DNA from: Sphaerotilus hippei
Lineage (GTDB): Bacteria; Pseudomonadota; Gammaproteobacteria; Burkholderiales; Burkholderiaceae_C
Assembly: GCF_003201595.1 (NCBI RefSeq)
Contig: NZ_QJJS01000016.1
Coordinates: forward strand, 1-64,000
DNA: 64,000 nt
Direction: 5' to 3'
The notes below the pieces were generated by a model. It was not told where the DNA came from, ran no database searches, and saw nothing but the letters and a program-made list of their open reading frames with translations. The number at the start of each line of letters is the position of its first letter. Within the stretch, counting starts at the first letter, position 1. A program made the position numbers and the translations under genes. Positions 26,110 to 33,836 of this stretch are shown here, in pieces.

Positions 26110-27114
26110 ATGGGACTCAAGGACCTCAAGTCGAAGAGCGATCAGGCGCTCGCGAGCATCGGCAGCGCCCGGCCGGCCGAGGCGCGGCCGGTGCGCCCGA
26201 CCACCGCCCCCGGCGCCACCGCCTTCATGCAGCCGACCATCGACGCGCTCAACCAGCGTGCCAAGGCGGCCGAAGCCATCGCGCAGGACTACAAGGCGCA
26301 GCTCGAGCGCCAGCCGGTGGAACTGGCGCTGGACCTGCTGATCGAGGTGCCGCACCGGCGCCGGCGCCTGACGCCCGAGCAGTTCGACGAGCTCAAGGGC
26401 AACCTGGCCAACAACCCGCTGATCCACCCGGTCACCGTGCAGCGCACGGCCGAGGGACGGTTCGAGATCCTGTCGGGCCACAACCGGGCCGAGGCCTACC
26501 GGGCGCTCGGCCGGGCGACGATCCCGGTGGTGATCCTCGAGCTCGACGAGGCGGACGTCGAGCGCTCGGCCTTCTACGCCAACCTGCTGCAGCCATCGCT
26601 GCCCGACTTCGAGAAGTACCTCGGCTTCCGCCAGGAGCGTGAGCGCTCGGGCCACACGCAGAAGCGGATCGCCAAGGATGCGGGCATCTCCGAGTCGGTC
26701 GTCTCGATGCTGTTCGCCTTCGACCAGCTGCCCGAGGCGGCGCTGCAGTGGATCGAGAGGCGCCCGGACGCCATCGGCATGAGCTGCGCGGCCGAGATGG
26801 CCAAGCTCTGCCGCGCCGGGCGGGCCGAGCAGGTCATCGAGGCGATCGAGCTGCTGGTCGAGGGCCAGCTGTCGCAGAAGGAGGCGGTGCGCCAGGCCGG
26901 ACGCCAGGCTTCGCTGCCCCGCACCCGGGAGGCGGCGGCCAGCGGTCCGGTGCGGGTGCGGGTCGGGCGGCTGGAGTTCTGCCAGTACCAGTCGCGCGGC
27001 ACCTCGCTGCGCATCGAGTTCAGGAGCGAGGAGCAGCGCATCGAGGCCGAAGCCGCGATCGCCGCGACCCTGCAGGCGCTGGCCGAGCAGGCCCGCAACG
27101 CCTCGGGGCGCTGA
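26110..27114 (+). CDS. parB: ParB partition protein
   Basis: A 334-residue centromere-binding protein. The ParB/Srx nucleotidase domain (about residues 75-165) contains FEILSGHNRAEAYRALGR, corresponding to the GERR/GHNR CTP-binding motif, and an ANLLQPSLPDFEKYLGF segment. A helix-turn-helix follows (KRIAKDAGISESVVSMLFAF), and a C-terminal dimerisation region ends the protein. It binds parS, spreads with CTP, and stimulates ParA. Translation is coupled to parA. A 17-bp palindrome directly after the stop codon is a parS candidate. Confidence 0.93.
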   Translation: MGLKDLKSKSDQALASIGSARPAEARPVRPTTAPGATAFMQPTIDALNQRAKAAEAIAQDYKAQLERQPVELALDLLIEVPHRRRRLTPEQFDELKGNLANNPLIHPVTVQRTAEGRFEILSGHNRAEAYRALGRATIPVVILELDEADVERSAFYANLLQPSLPDFEKYLGFRQERERSGHTQKRIAKDAGISESVVSMLFAFDQLPEAALQWIERRPDAIGMSCAAEMAKLCRAGRAEQVIEAIELLVEGQLSQKEAVRQAGRQASLPRTREAAASGPVRVRVGRLEFCQYQSRGTSLRIEFRSEEQRIEAEAAIAATLQALAEQARNASGR

Positions 27115-27131
27115 GGTTCAAAGTTTGAACC
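27115..27131. promoter_or_regulatory. Palindrome after parB, parS candidate
   Basis: GGTTCAAAGTTTGAACC is a perfect palindrome with a single central base, starting at the base after the parB stop codon. Its 17-bp size and position are like ParB-binding centromere sites on secondary replicons. It has no T run, so it does not look like a terminator. I saw only one copy in this window. Confidence 0.5.
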
Positions 27132-27179
27132 CCTTGTGGATCAAGCACTTGGAGCCGGCCCTGGCGTTTGCCCGCGCCG

Positions 27180-28220
27180 TCAGACGGCCTGCTGGTCGGG
27201 CTTGATCGTCAGGTGGCGATAGCGTTTCATCTGGCTGGTGTCGACCTGGCCCAGCCAGGCCGCGACGTCCTCTTCCGGGCGGCCCTGGTCGAGCTGGCGC
27301 ACCGCATAGGTGTGGCGCAGGCGGAAGGGGCTGTCGCTGCGCACCTGGGCGGCGGCCAGCGTGCGGGTGAGCGCGAGGTGGCAGCCCTGGTGTGACCAGG
27401 GCTTGCCCTGGGCGGTGGACGGAAACACCCGATCCCCCGGCAGCCGCAGCAGGCTGCGCTGCGCGATCCAGCGCGCCAGCACCGTGGCGGCCCAGGGCGC
27501 GACCGGCGCGACATGCAGCGGCGACGTGCCATCGGCCACCACGATGAGCTTCCACGGCAGGCGCTCGCCGCTGCGGTGCTGCCAGTCGACGTGTTCCAGC
27601 GTCAGCGCCCGCAGGTCGCCGGGCGACAGGCCGGCGCCGAGCATCAGCGCGATGGCCGCGCGGTCGCGCGACAGCTTCCACGGCGCGCCGTCGATCGCCT
27701 CGGCCGAGGCCCCGTCCTGCCGCAGGAAGGCCATCAGCTGCTCGACCTCGCCGGCCGACAGGATGTCGACCTCGGGCTCCTTGTCGCGGGCATTGGCGTG
27801 CACGAACGGCGGCTCCTGCAGCAGCTCCGCCGCCACCTGCCGCGTCAGCCCGTGGGCCGGCTCGCTCGCATGTTCCAGCACCCGGTCGATCAGGTGCAGC
27901 ATGCGCCAGGCGTAGCGGTCCGACAGGTCCCCTTCACCGGCCTCCCGGCGCACCGGCAGGTCACGCAGCCGGGCGGCATGCGTGCCGCGGTTGAGGAAGT
28001 GCAGCAGGTCGTCGCGCCGCAGCCCCCCGGCGGCCCGTTCGGTCGATTCGGCGGCGATCGCGATCCAGTAGCGCACCAGGCTGGTCCACATGTCGCGGTA
28101 GATGCTGACCGACTCGTCGCGCAGCTCCCCGCTCCAGGCGGCGTGCCGCCCCCGTGCCGGACGGGCCTCCACCCAGCGGTCGAAGCACTGCATCAGCGTG
28201 ACAGGAGGGTGTTCCGCCAT
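27180..28220 (-). CDS. Tyrosine-recombinase-like protein with degenerate active site
   Basis: A 346-residue protein with the layout of phage-integrase-type recombinases: an N-terminal DNA-binding half and a C-terminal catalytic-fold half. The tyrosine is kept (MKRYRHL) and so is the second arginine (FRLRHTYAVRQL). The first arginine position reads GAGLSPGDL where GLR is expected, the box II His position is Phe, and the usual LGH reads LGQ. Three of the conserved residues are thus changed, so strand exchange is doubtful. It converges on parAB and is preceded by a promoter full of inverted repeats. A binding, copy-control or replication role at the par locus is possible; XerC/D-like resolution is the textbook alternative. 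Confidence 0.72.
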   Translation of the reverse strand: MAEHPPVTLMQCFDRWVEARPARGRHAAWSGELRDESVSIYRDMWTSLVRYWIAIAAESTERAAGGLRRDDLLHFLNRGTHAARLRDLPVRREAGEGDLSDRYAWRMLHLIDRVLEHASEPAHGLTRQVAAELLQEPPFVHANARDKEPEVDILSAGEVEQLMAFLRQDGASAEAIDGAPWKLSRDRAAIALMLGAGLSPGDLRALTLEHVDWQHRSGERLPWKLIVVADGTSPLHVAPVAPWAATVLARWIAQRSLLRLPGDRVFPSTAQGKPWSHQGCHLALTRTLAAAQVRSDSPFRLRHTYAVRQLDQGRPEEDVAAWLGQVDTSQMKRYRHLTIKPDQQAV

Positions 28221-28297
28221 AAATGGACTAACCGATTGGACCTGATCACAGTCTAGACTGGTTTCGAGTTCCGGATCAAAAGGCAGTTAGTCCATTT
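28221..28297 (-). promoter_or_regulatory. Palindrome-rich promoter region of the recombinase-like gene
   Basis: AAATGGACTAAC (28221-28232) and GTTAGTCCATTT (28286-28297) are perfect 12-bp inverted arms flanking the region. Between them is a perfect 12-bp palindrome, CAGTCTAGACTG (28249-28260). On the minus strand a promoter can be read: TTGATC (28279-28274), 18-nt spacer, TAGACT (28255-28250), so the palindrome covers the -10 element. The segment is AT-rich relative to its surroundings. Confidence 0.55.
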
Positions 28298-28301
28298 GTT
28301 T

Positions 28302-28330
28302 CCAGGATCAGCCCGAAGGGATGATCCTGG
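28302..28330 (-). terminator. Hairpin downstream of the FAD-dependent dehydrogenase gene
   Basis: CCAGGATCA (28302-28310) and TGATCCTGG (28322-28330) form a perfect 9-bp stem; on the minus strand the loop contains CCCTTCGGG, which can extend the stem over a TTCG loop. No T run follows. It is 33 nt after the dehydrogenase stop. Confidence 0.5.
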
Positions 28331-28363
28331 AGGATGCCGGGCGGCCGAAGTCACGGCCGGGTT

Positions 28364-29788
28364 TCAGCGGCCCGGTGTCGACGGGTTCGAGAAGATCTTG
28401 CCCGGGTTCAGGATGTTCTTCGGGTCGAGTGCCTGCTTGATCGCCCGCATCATCGCCACCGCGCCCGCACCGGTCTCGTCGACGAGGAAATCCATCTTGT
28501 GCAGGCCGATGCCGTGCTCGCCGGTGCAGGTGCCCTGCATCGACAGCGCGCGGGCGACCAGCTGGTGGTTCAGTGCCTCGGCCCGCTCCCGCTCGGAGGG
28601 GCTGTCCGGGTCGATCAGGTAGCCGAAGTGGAAATTTCCATCCCCGACGTGGCCGACGAGGAAATAGGGCAGGCCCGAGGCGTCGGCCTCGGCGATCGAG
28701 TCGAGCAGGCAGTCGGCCAGGCGCGAGATCGGCACGCAGGTGTCGGTCGAGATGGCCCGGCAGCCCGGGCGCGACTGCAGCGCGGCGAAGTACGCGTGGT
28801 GACGGGCGGTCCACAGGCGGGTGCGAGCCTCGGGCGTGGTGGCCCACTCGAAGGCCTGGCCGCCGAAGTCGCCGGCGACGGCCTGCACCGTCTCGGCCTG
28901 CTCACGCACCCCGGCCGGCGAGCCGTGGAACTCCATCAGCAGCATCGGCTCCTCGCGCAGGGTCAGGCCGGAGTGGCGGTTGACCATGCCCACCGAGCGG
29001 CCGTCGAGCAGCTCGACGCGCGCGATCGGCACGCCGAGCTGGATGACCTGGATCGTCGTGCGCACCGCTGCCTCGATGCTCGGGAAGGAGCAGATCGCCG
29101 CCGACACCGCCTCGGGCAGCGGATAGAGCTTCAGCGTGACCTCGGTGATCACGCCCAGCGTGCCTTCGCTGCCCACCATCAGCCGGGTCAGGTCGTAGCC
29201 GGCCGAGGACTTGCGCGCCCGGGTGCCGGTGCGGATCACCTCGCCGGCGGCCGTCACCACCTCGAGCGCGAGCACGTTCTCGCGCATCGTGCCGTAGCGG
29301 ACCGCGTTGGTGCCCGAGGCACGGGTGGCGCACATGCCGCCGATGGAGGCGTCCGCGCCGGGGTCGATGGGAAAGAACAGGCCGCTGTGGCGGATGGCCT
29401 CGTTGAGCTGCTGGCGGGTGATGCCGGGCTGCACCGTCACGGTCAGGTCGTCGGCGTCGAGCGACAGCAGGCGGTTCATGCCCCGCAGGTCGATGCTGAT
29501 GCCGCCCTGCACGGCCAGCAGCTGGCCCTCGATGGACGAGCCCGCGCCGAAGGGGATCACCGGTACCCCGTGCAGCGAGGCCAGCTGCACCGCGCTGGCC
29601 ACGTCCGCCGTGTCGCGGGCGAAGACCACCGCTGCCGGCGGCGGCGCAACGAAGGACGACTCGTCGCAGCCGTGCTGCTGGCGCACCGCCAGCGCCGTGG
29701 AGCAGCGCTCGCCGAAGGTCTGCTGCAGCGCGTCGAGGAAGGCCGGGGGCATCTCGCGCGGCTCGATCCGGGGCAGGGGGGCGTTCAT
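28364..29788 (-). CDS. FAD-linked D-2-hydroxyacid dehydrogenase (D-lactate dehydrogenase, cytochrome type)
   Basis: A 474-residue flavoprotein of the GlcD/Dld family. The PCMH-type FAD-binding domain (about residues 40-220) shows PFGAGSSIEGQLLAVQGGIS, PIDPGADASIGGMCATRASG and LMVGSEGTLGVITEVTLKLY. The C-terminal FAD-oxidase domain has HVGDGNFHFGY and GTCTGEHGIGLHKMDFL. The ATG at 29788 has an AGGAAA ribosome site; the ATG at 29806 lies before that site and is less likely. It oxidises D-lactate or a related D-2-hydroxy acid and passes electrons to a cytochrome or quinone. Substrate is not resolved; D-2-hydroxyglutarate or glycolate are alternatives. Confidence 0.87.
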   Translation of the reverse strand: MNAPLPRIEPREMPPAFLDALQQTFGERCSTALAVRQQHGCDESSFVAPPPAAVVFARDTADVASAVQLASLHGVPVIPFGAGSSIEGQLLAVQGGISIDLRGMNRLLSLDADDLTVTVQPGITRQQLNEAIRHSGLFFPIDPGADASIGGMCATRASGTNAVRYGTMRENVLALEVVTAAGEVIRTGTRARKSSAGYDLTRLMVGSEGTLGVITEVTLKLYPLPEAVSAAICSFPSIEAAVRTTIQVIQLGVPIARVELLDGRSVGMVNRHSGLTLREEPMLLMEFHGSPAGVREQAETVQAVAGDFGGQAFEWATTPEARTRLWTARHHAYFAALQSRPGCRAISTDTCVPISRLADCLLDSIAEADASGLPYFLVGHVGDGNFHFGYLIDPDSPSERERAEALNHQLVARALSMQGTCTGEHGIGLHKMDFLVDETGAGAVAMMRAIKQALDPKNILNPGKIFSNPSTPGR

Positions 29789-29863
29789 GGCGGTTTCCTC
29801 AGGCATGGCGGCGCCGGCACGGCAGCGCGGGCCGCCATTATCCCGGCCGCCTCCCTGCGTGCG

Positions 29864-30781
29864 TCAGTCGAGCGGGATGAGCGTGTCCTGTGCCTGCGGC
29901 ACGCAGCCCTCGGCCAGCGCGCTCCAGCCATGCCGGATGAGCACATGCCGATCGGTGTGGCAGAACTCCATGCGGGTGGCCCCCGGCACCGTGGCCTGGA
30001 CAAAGGCCTCGATGGCCGCGGGCATGCTGACCTGGTAGCGCCCCTGCGCCAGGTCCTCGTCGGGGTGGTCGTCGTCGTGCAGCCACGGCACGAAGGCGCC
30101 CAGCCACATCAGCGGGCGCCAGCCGACCTCGATGCGGCTGGGCTGGTAGCCCTGCGTGCGCAGCCACCGCTGGGCGGCGGCGCGCCGCTCGATCAGGTCG
30201 CCGCCGCCCTCCAGCCGGCCCCGGGCGGACGCGATCAGCTCCACCAGCCACTGGTTGCAGTTCTGGTAGCGCAGGCCGTAGGCGTGGGCGTTGGCGCTGT
30301 AGTCGGGCGCCAGCAGCCCGGTGGCCCGGTGCGGATCCAGCGCGGCCCGGGCCAGCTCGGCCTCGTCGTCGGGAGGCAGGAAGACCAGCGACAGGTAGCC
30401 GCGCGACGGGTCGTCGGTGCCGAGCAGGAAACCGGGCACGCCCTGGTCGAAGAGGCGGGGCCGCTGCTCGTCGCAGGCGTAGTAGAGCTGGCGCACCGAC
30501 CACGGGGCGTTCGGGTGGTCCTGCAGGCTGAAGCCGGCGTGGGAATAACGCACGCCGAGGCGGGACAGGTCGAGCCCGGAGCGTGACATCAGGGCCAGCC
30601 GGTGGCCGGAGCGGTCCAGCTCGGCCTTGACGATGGCGCTGACGCGCAGCAGCCGGTCCTGCTGCGCCGCGCTCAGCTGCGCCGGCCGGTCGCAGAAACG
30701 CGGCAGGCCGGCCTGGCAGGCCGTTGCCGCGGTCCACAGGGCCAGCGGCAGCAGCACCCGGCGGGCGCCACGCAGGTTCAC
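29864..30781 (-). CDS. DUF2145-family exported protein
   Basis: A 305-residue protein that I place in DUF2145, a family of unknown function in Beta- and Gammaproteobacteria. The start is a GTG at 30781 overlapping the stop of the upstream gene by 4 nt (coupled translation); the longer frame to 31315 is shadow. The N-terminus (RVLLPLALWTAATACQAG) is a signal peptide. Conserved-looking segments include GVRYSHAGFSL, YQNCNQWLVEL and EFCHTDRHVLI, with Cys and His residues that suggest a catalytic cysteine fold similar to NlpC/P60-type or YiiX-type hydrolases; that last point is inference only. Confidence 0.7.
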   Translation of the reverse strand: MNLRGARRVLLPLALWTAATACQAGLPRFCDRPAQLSAAQQDRLLRVSAIVKAELDRSGHRLALMSRSGLDLSRLGVRYSHAGFSLQDHPNAPWSVRQLYYACDEQRPRLFDQGVPGFLLGTDDPSRGYLSLVFLPPDDEAELARAALDPHRATGLLAPDYSANAHAYGLRYQNCNQWLVELIASARGRLEGGGDLIERRAAAQRWLRTQGYQPSRIEVGWRPLMWLGAFVPWLHDDDHPDEDLAQGRYQVSMPAAIEAFVQATVPGATRMEFCHTDRHVLIRHGWSALAEGCVPQAQDTLIPLD

Positions 30782-31260
30782 AGCACGACGGCGCGCGAGC
30801 CCAGTTCGTGGTGCCAGTCGTCGCGCAGCACCAGGTAGAAGGCCTCGCGGGTGTCGGCCCGGGCGAACTCCAGGCCGTAGGCCCGCGCACGGGCGCTCAC
30901 CACCTCGCCCCGGGCCAGCCGGCCCTGCTCGAAGGTCTGCTGCGGCAGGTAGAGGAAAAACTCGTCCGCGGCCGCGGCCGCGGCGGCCTGCGGATCGGCC
31001 AGGGCCTGCAGCCGCAGGCGCACCTGGCCAGGCCGCTCGGCCAGCGTCGCGACGTCGAGCACGCGGTAGTCGCCGGCGGCCACGTCCTTGTCGCCGGTCG
31101 AGCTTTCGCTCGACTTGCCGATCGACGTCGACAGGCTGCCCACCGAGGTGGAGGCGCTGTCGGAGGCCGACGAGGCGGCCGTGCTGGAGGCCAGCGCGGG
31201 CAGGGCGCTCACGCCGAGCAGCAGGGTGACGGTGGCAAGGCAGGTCCGGAGTCGGTTCAT
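30778..31260 (-). CDS. Exported hypothetical protein, partner of DUF2145 gene
   Basis: A 160-residue protein with a clear signal peptide (MNRLRTCLATVTLLLGVSAL, cleavage near ALPALA). It continues with a Ser/Thr-rich linker (residues about 24-55) and a folded C-terminal part containing EFFLYLPQQTFEQGRL and FYLVLRDDWHHELGSR. An alanine run (about residues 91-97) comes from a GCGGCC simple repeat near 30970. I do not recognise the family. The 4-nt overlap with the DUF2145 gene implies joint function. The 31261-31511 gap upstream shows only a possible promoter and no gene. Confidence 0.65.
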   Translation of the reverse strand: MNRLRTCLATVTLLLGVSALPALASSTAASSASDSASTSVGSLSTSIGKSSESSTGDKDVAAGDYRVLDVATLAERPGQVRLRLQALADPQAAAAAAADEFFLYLPQQTFEQGRLARGEVVSARARAYGLEFARADTREAFYLVLRDDWHHELGSRAVVL

Positions 31261-31511
31261 GGGCGTACGGGCTGAGGTTGGGGGTCCGCCAGACGGCGGA
31301 TGCACCGGAAAGCATAGCCGCAACACCCCCGCCCGCGGCCGCGGCACGTGGCTGGATCCGGCCTTCGGGGCCGGATCGGGCGCCTCATTCACGAGCAATC
31401 CAGGTAAAAGTACCGCCTGACATCGGGTTGTCACACCCCACCACACCTTCTGCACAGGGTTGTGCACAGCAGCGGGGGACAACTGCCGCGGCGCGGCCGC
31501 CTGTGGACCGT

Positions 31512-32681
31512 TCAGCGCATGGCCCCACCCTGGTGCAGGGCCTGGATGGCCTCGGCGGACCAGCCCCAGCGGGCCAGGCCGTCCCGGCCGTCGAGCTCGG
31601 CCCGCACCGCGGCGGGCGCCGCGGCCGGGGTGCGCGAGAACCGGGGGGCCGCCGCCGGGTGCAGCCGGCCCTGCACATCGACGAAGGTGCCCCGCGCCCG
31701 GTGGTGCGGGTGGGCCGGTGCCTCGCCCAGGCTCAGCACCGGCGCGACGCAGGCGTCGCTGCCCTCGAAGCGCCGGGTCCACTCGTCACGCGGGAGCTGG
31801 CGCAGCACCTCGGCGATGCGGGCCTTCTGCTGCGGCCAGCGCCGCGGGTCGTCACGGTCCTGCAGCAGCGGGTCGTCGGCCAGGCCGGCGCGTTCGAGGA
31901 AGACCTGCCAGAAGGCCGGCTCGATCGGGCCGATCGCCAGGTGGCGGCCGTCGGCGCATTCATAGGTGTCGTACCAGGGCGCGCCCCCGTCGAGCAGATT
32001 GCTCTGGCGCCGCTGCTGCCAGCGGCCCATCGCCTGCATCGACATCGTCATGGCCATCAGCAGCGCGCAGCCGTCGGTCATCGCCGCATCGACCACCTGG
32101 CCCAGGCCCGAGCCGCGCGCCTCGATCACCGCGGCCAGCACGCCCACGGCCAGCAGCATCGCCCCGCCGCCGAAGTCGGCCACCAGGTTCAGCGGCGGCA
32201 CCGGCCCGCCCTCGGCGCGGCCGATGGCGTGCAGCGCGCCCGACAGCGCCAGGTAATTGATGTCGTGGCCGGCGGTGGCCGCCAGCGGGCCGGTCTGGCC
32301 CCAGCCGGTCATGCGGCCGTAGACCAGCTTCGGCTGGAGCGCCAGGCAGGGTTCGGGCCCCAGGCCCAGCCGCTCCATCACGCCGGGGCGGAAACCCTCG
32401 ATCAGCACGTCCGCCTCGCCCGCCAGCCGCAGCGCGGCAGCGCGGCCCTCGGGGCGTTTCAGGTCCAGTGCCACCGCGTCACGGCCGCGCTGCAGCAGGT
32501 CCAGCGCGGGGTCGAACAGCGCCGCGCTGCCCCCGCCCGGTGCCAGGCGGTCGACGCGCAGCACCTGCGCGCCCAGGTCGGCCAGCAGCATGGCGCAGAA
32601 GGGCGCCGGCCCGAGCCCGGCGAACTCCAGCACCCGGACGCCGGCCAGCGGGCCGGATCCGGCGTTCGGGGGCGAGGCCAT
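31512..32681 (-). CDS. CaiB/BaiF-family CoA-transferase
   Basis: A 389-residue class III CoA-transferase, or alpha-methylacyl-CoA racemase. Features are [20 protein letters not shown] at the N-terminus, the nucleotide-binding region [27 protein letters not shown], and [12 protein letters not shown]; racemases of this family share LEGLGPAPF-type and GDTG segments. It starts 5 nt after the acyl-CoA dehydrogenase stop and ends the operon. The motif set [17 protein letters not shown] is particularly typical of alpha-methylacyl-CoA racemase (Amacr/Mcr), which would epimerise 2-methyl-branched acyl-CoA thioesters for the dehydrogenase upstream. Confidence 0.85.
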   Translation of the reverse strand: MASPPNAGSGPLAGVRVLEFAGLGPAPFCAMLLADLGAQVLRVDRLAPGGGSAALFDPALDLLQRGRDAVALDLKRPEGRAAALRLAGEADVLIEGFRPGVMERLGLGPEPCLALQPKLVYGRMTGWGQTGPLAATAGHDINYLALSGALHAIGRAEGGPVPPLNLVADFGGGAMLLAVGVLAAVIEARGSGLGQVVDAAMTDGCALLMAMTMSMQAMGRWQQRRQSNLLDGGAPWYDTYECADGRHLAIGPIEPAFWQVFLERAGLADDPLLQDRDDPRRWPQQKARIAEVLRQLPRDEWTRRFEGSDACVAPVLSLGEAPAHPHHRARGTFVDVQGRLHPAAAPRFSRTPAAAPAAVRAELDGRDGLARWGWSAEAIQALHQGGAMR

Positions 32682-32686
32682 CGCGC

Positions 32687-33823
32687 TCAGCCCCGGGCCA
32701 GCGCCCGCCCGATCACCAGGCGCTGGATGTCGCTCGCGCCCTCGTAGATCTGGCAGACCCGCACGTCGCGGTAGATGCGTTCGACCGGGAAGTCGCTGAC
32801 GTAGCCGCAGCCGCCGTGGATCTGGATCGCGTCGGAGGCGACCTTCTCCGCCATCTCGGAGGCGAACAGCTTGGCCATCGACGCCTCGGTCAGGCAGGGC
32901 TGGCCGGCGTCGCGCAGCATCGCCGCGCGCCAGACCATCAGCCGGGCCGCATCGAGTTGCGTGGCCATGTCGGCGAGGCGGAAGTTGACCGCCTGGTGCT
33001 CGATGATCGGCTGGCCGAAGCTCTCGCGCTGCTTCGCGTAGGTGATCGCCGCCTCGAGCGCGGCGCGCGCCATGCCCACGCTCTGCGCGGCGATGCCGAT
33101 GCGCCCGGCCTCGAGGTTGGACAGCGCGATGCGGTAGCCCTCGCCGAGGCCGCCCATCAGCGCATCGGCCGGCACCCGGCAGCGCTCGAACAGGATCTGC
33201 GCGGTGTCGCTGGCATGCTGGCCGAGCTTGTCCTCCAGCCGCGCGACGACATAACCCGGCGTGTCCGTGGGCACCAGGAAACAGGAGATGCCCTTCTTGC
33301 CGGCCTCCTTGTCGGTCACGGCCAGCACGATCGCCACGTCGGCATGCTTGCCAGTGGTGATGAACTGCTTGACGCCGTCGATCACCCAGTGGTTGCCATC
33401 GCGGGTCGCGGTGGTGCGGATCGCCGACGCGTCCGAGCCCACGTGCGGCTCGGTCAGGCAGAAGCAGCCCAGCGCCTGGCCACGCGCCAGCGGCACCAGC
33501 CAGCGCTGCTTCTGCGCCTCGCTGCCGTACTTCAGCGTGATGCCGCAGGCCAGCGAGTTCTGCACGCTGACGATGGTCGAGGTCGCGCCGTCGGCCGCGG
33601 CGATCTCCTCGAGCGTCAGCACCAGGCTCATCGTGTCCAGCCCCGCGCCGCCCCAGGCCTCGGGCACGGTCATGCCCATCGCCCCCAGCTCGCCCAGCTC
33701 CTTGAGCACCTGGACGGGAAAGGTCCGGTCGCGGCTCCAGGCTGCCGCGTGCGGAGCGATGCGTTCCTGCGCATAGCTGCGCATCGCGTCGCGGATCATC
33801 ACCTGTTCGGTGGTCAGCAGCAT
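32687..33823 (-). CDS. Acyl-CoA dehydrogenase (short/branched chain)
   Basis: A 378-residue FAD-dependent acyl-CoA dehydrogenase introducing a trans-2 double bond into acyl-CoA. Both family signatures are visible: [20 protein letters not shown] (first) and [20 protein letters not shown] (second). The catalytic Glu position lies in [12 protein letters not shown]. Two adjacent ATG codons occur at 33826 and 33823; the second has better spacing from GGAG and is used here. It lies between the thiolase and CoA-transferase genes. Its context with a type-II 3-hydroxyacyl-CoA dehydrogenase suggests 2-methylbutyryl-CoA (isoleucine breakdown), but an enoyl-CoA hydratase is absent here. Confidence 0.92.
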   Translation of the reverse strand: MLLTTEQVMIRDAMRSYAQERIAPHAAAWSRDRTFPVQVLKELGELGAMGMTVPEAWGGAGLDTMSLVLTLEEIAAADGATSTIVSVQNSLACGITLKYGSEAQKQRWLVPLARGQALGCFCLTEPHVGSDASAIRTTATRDGNHWVIDGVKQFITTGKHADVAIVLAVTDKEAGKKGISCFLVPTDTPGYVVARLEDKLGQHASDTAQILFERCRVPADALMGGLGEGYRIALSNLEAGRIGIAAQSVGMARAALEAAITYAKQRESFGQPIIEHQAVNFRLADMATQLDAARLMVWRAAMLRDAGQPCLTEASMAKLFASEMAEKVASDAIQIHGGCGYVSDFPVERIYRDVRVCQIYEGASDIQRLVIGRALARG

Positions 33824-33836
33824 CATCGACTCCGTT

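Noticed and set aside
30960-31000. GCGGCC tandem run as a functional regulatory repeat
   Set aside because: It is in frame within the exported-protein gene and simply encodes an alanine run.
30782-31315. Long N-terminal extension of the DUF2145 protein
   Set aside because: The extension is an out-of-frame reading of the upstream exported-protein gene; the coupled GTG at 30781 gives a normal signal peptide.
31261-31511. TGTGCACA-containing gap as a possible DnaA-box cluster or origin
   Set aside because: The TTGTGCACAG-like words are few and imperfect, with no AT-rich unwinding region or replication gene alongside.
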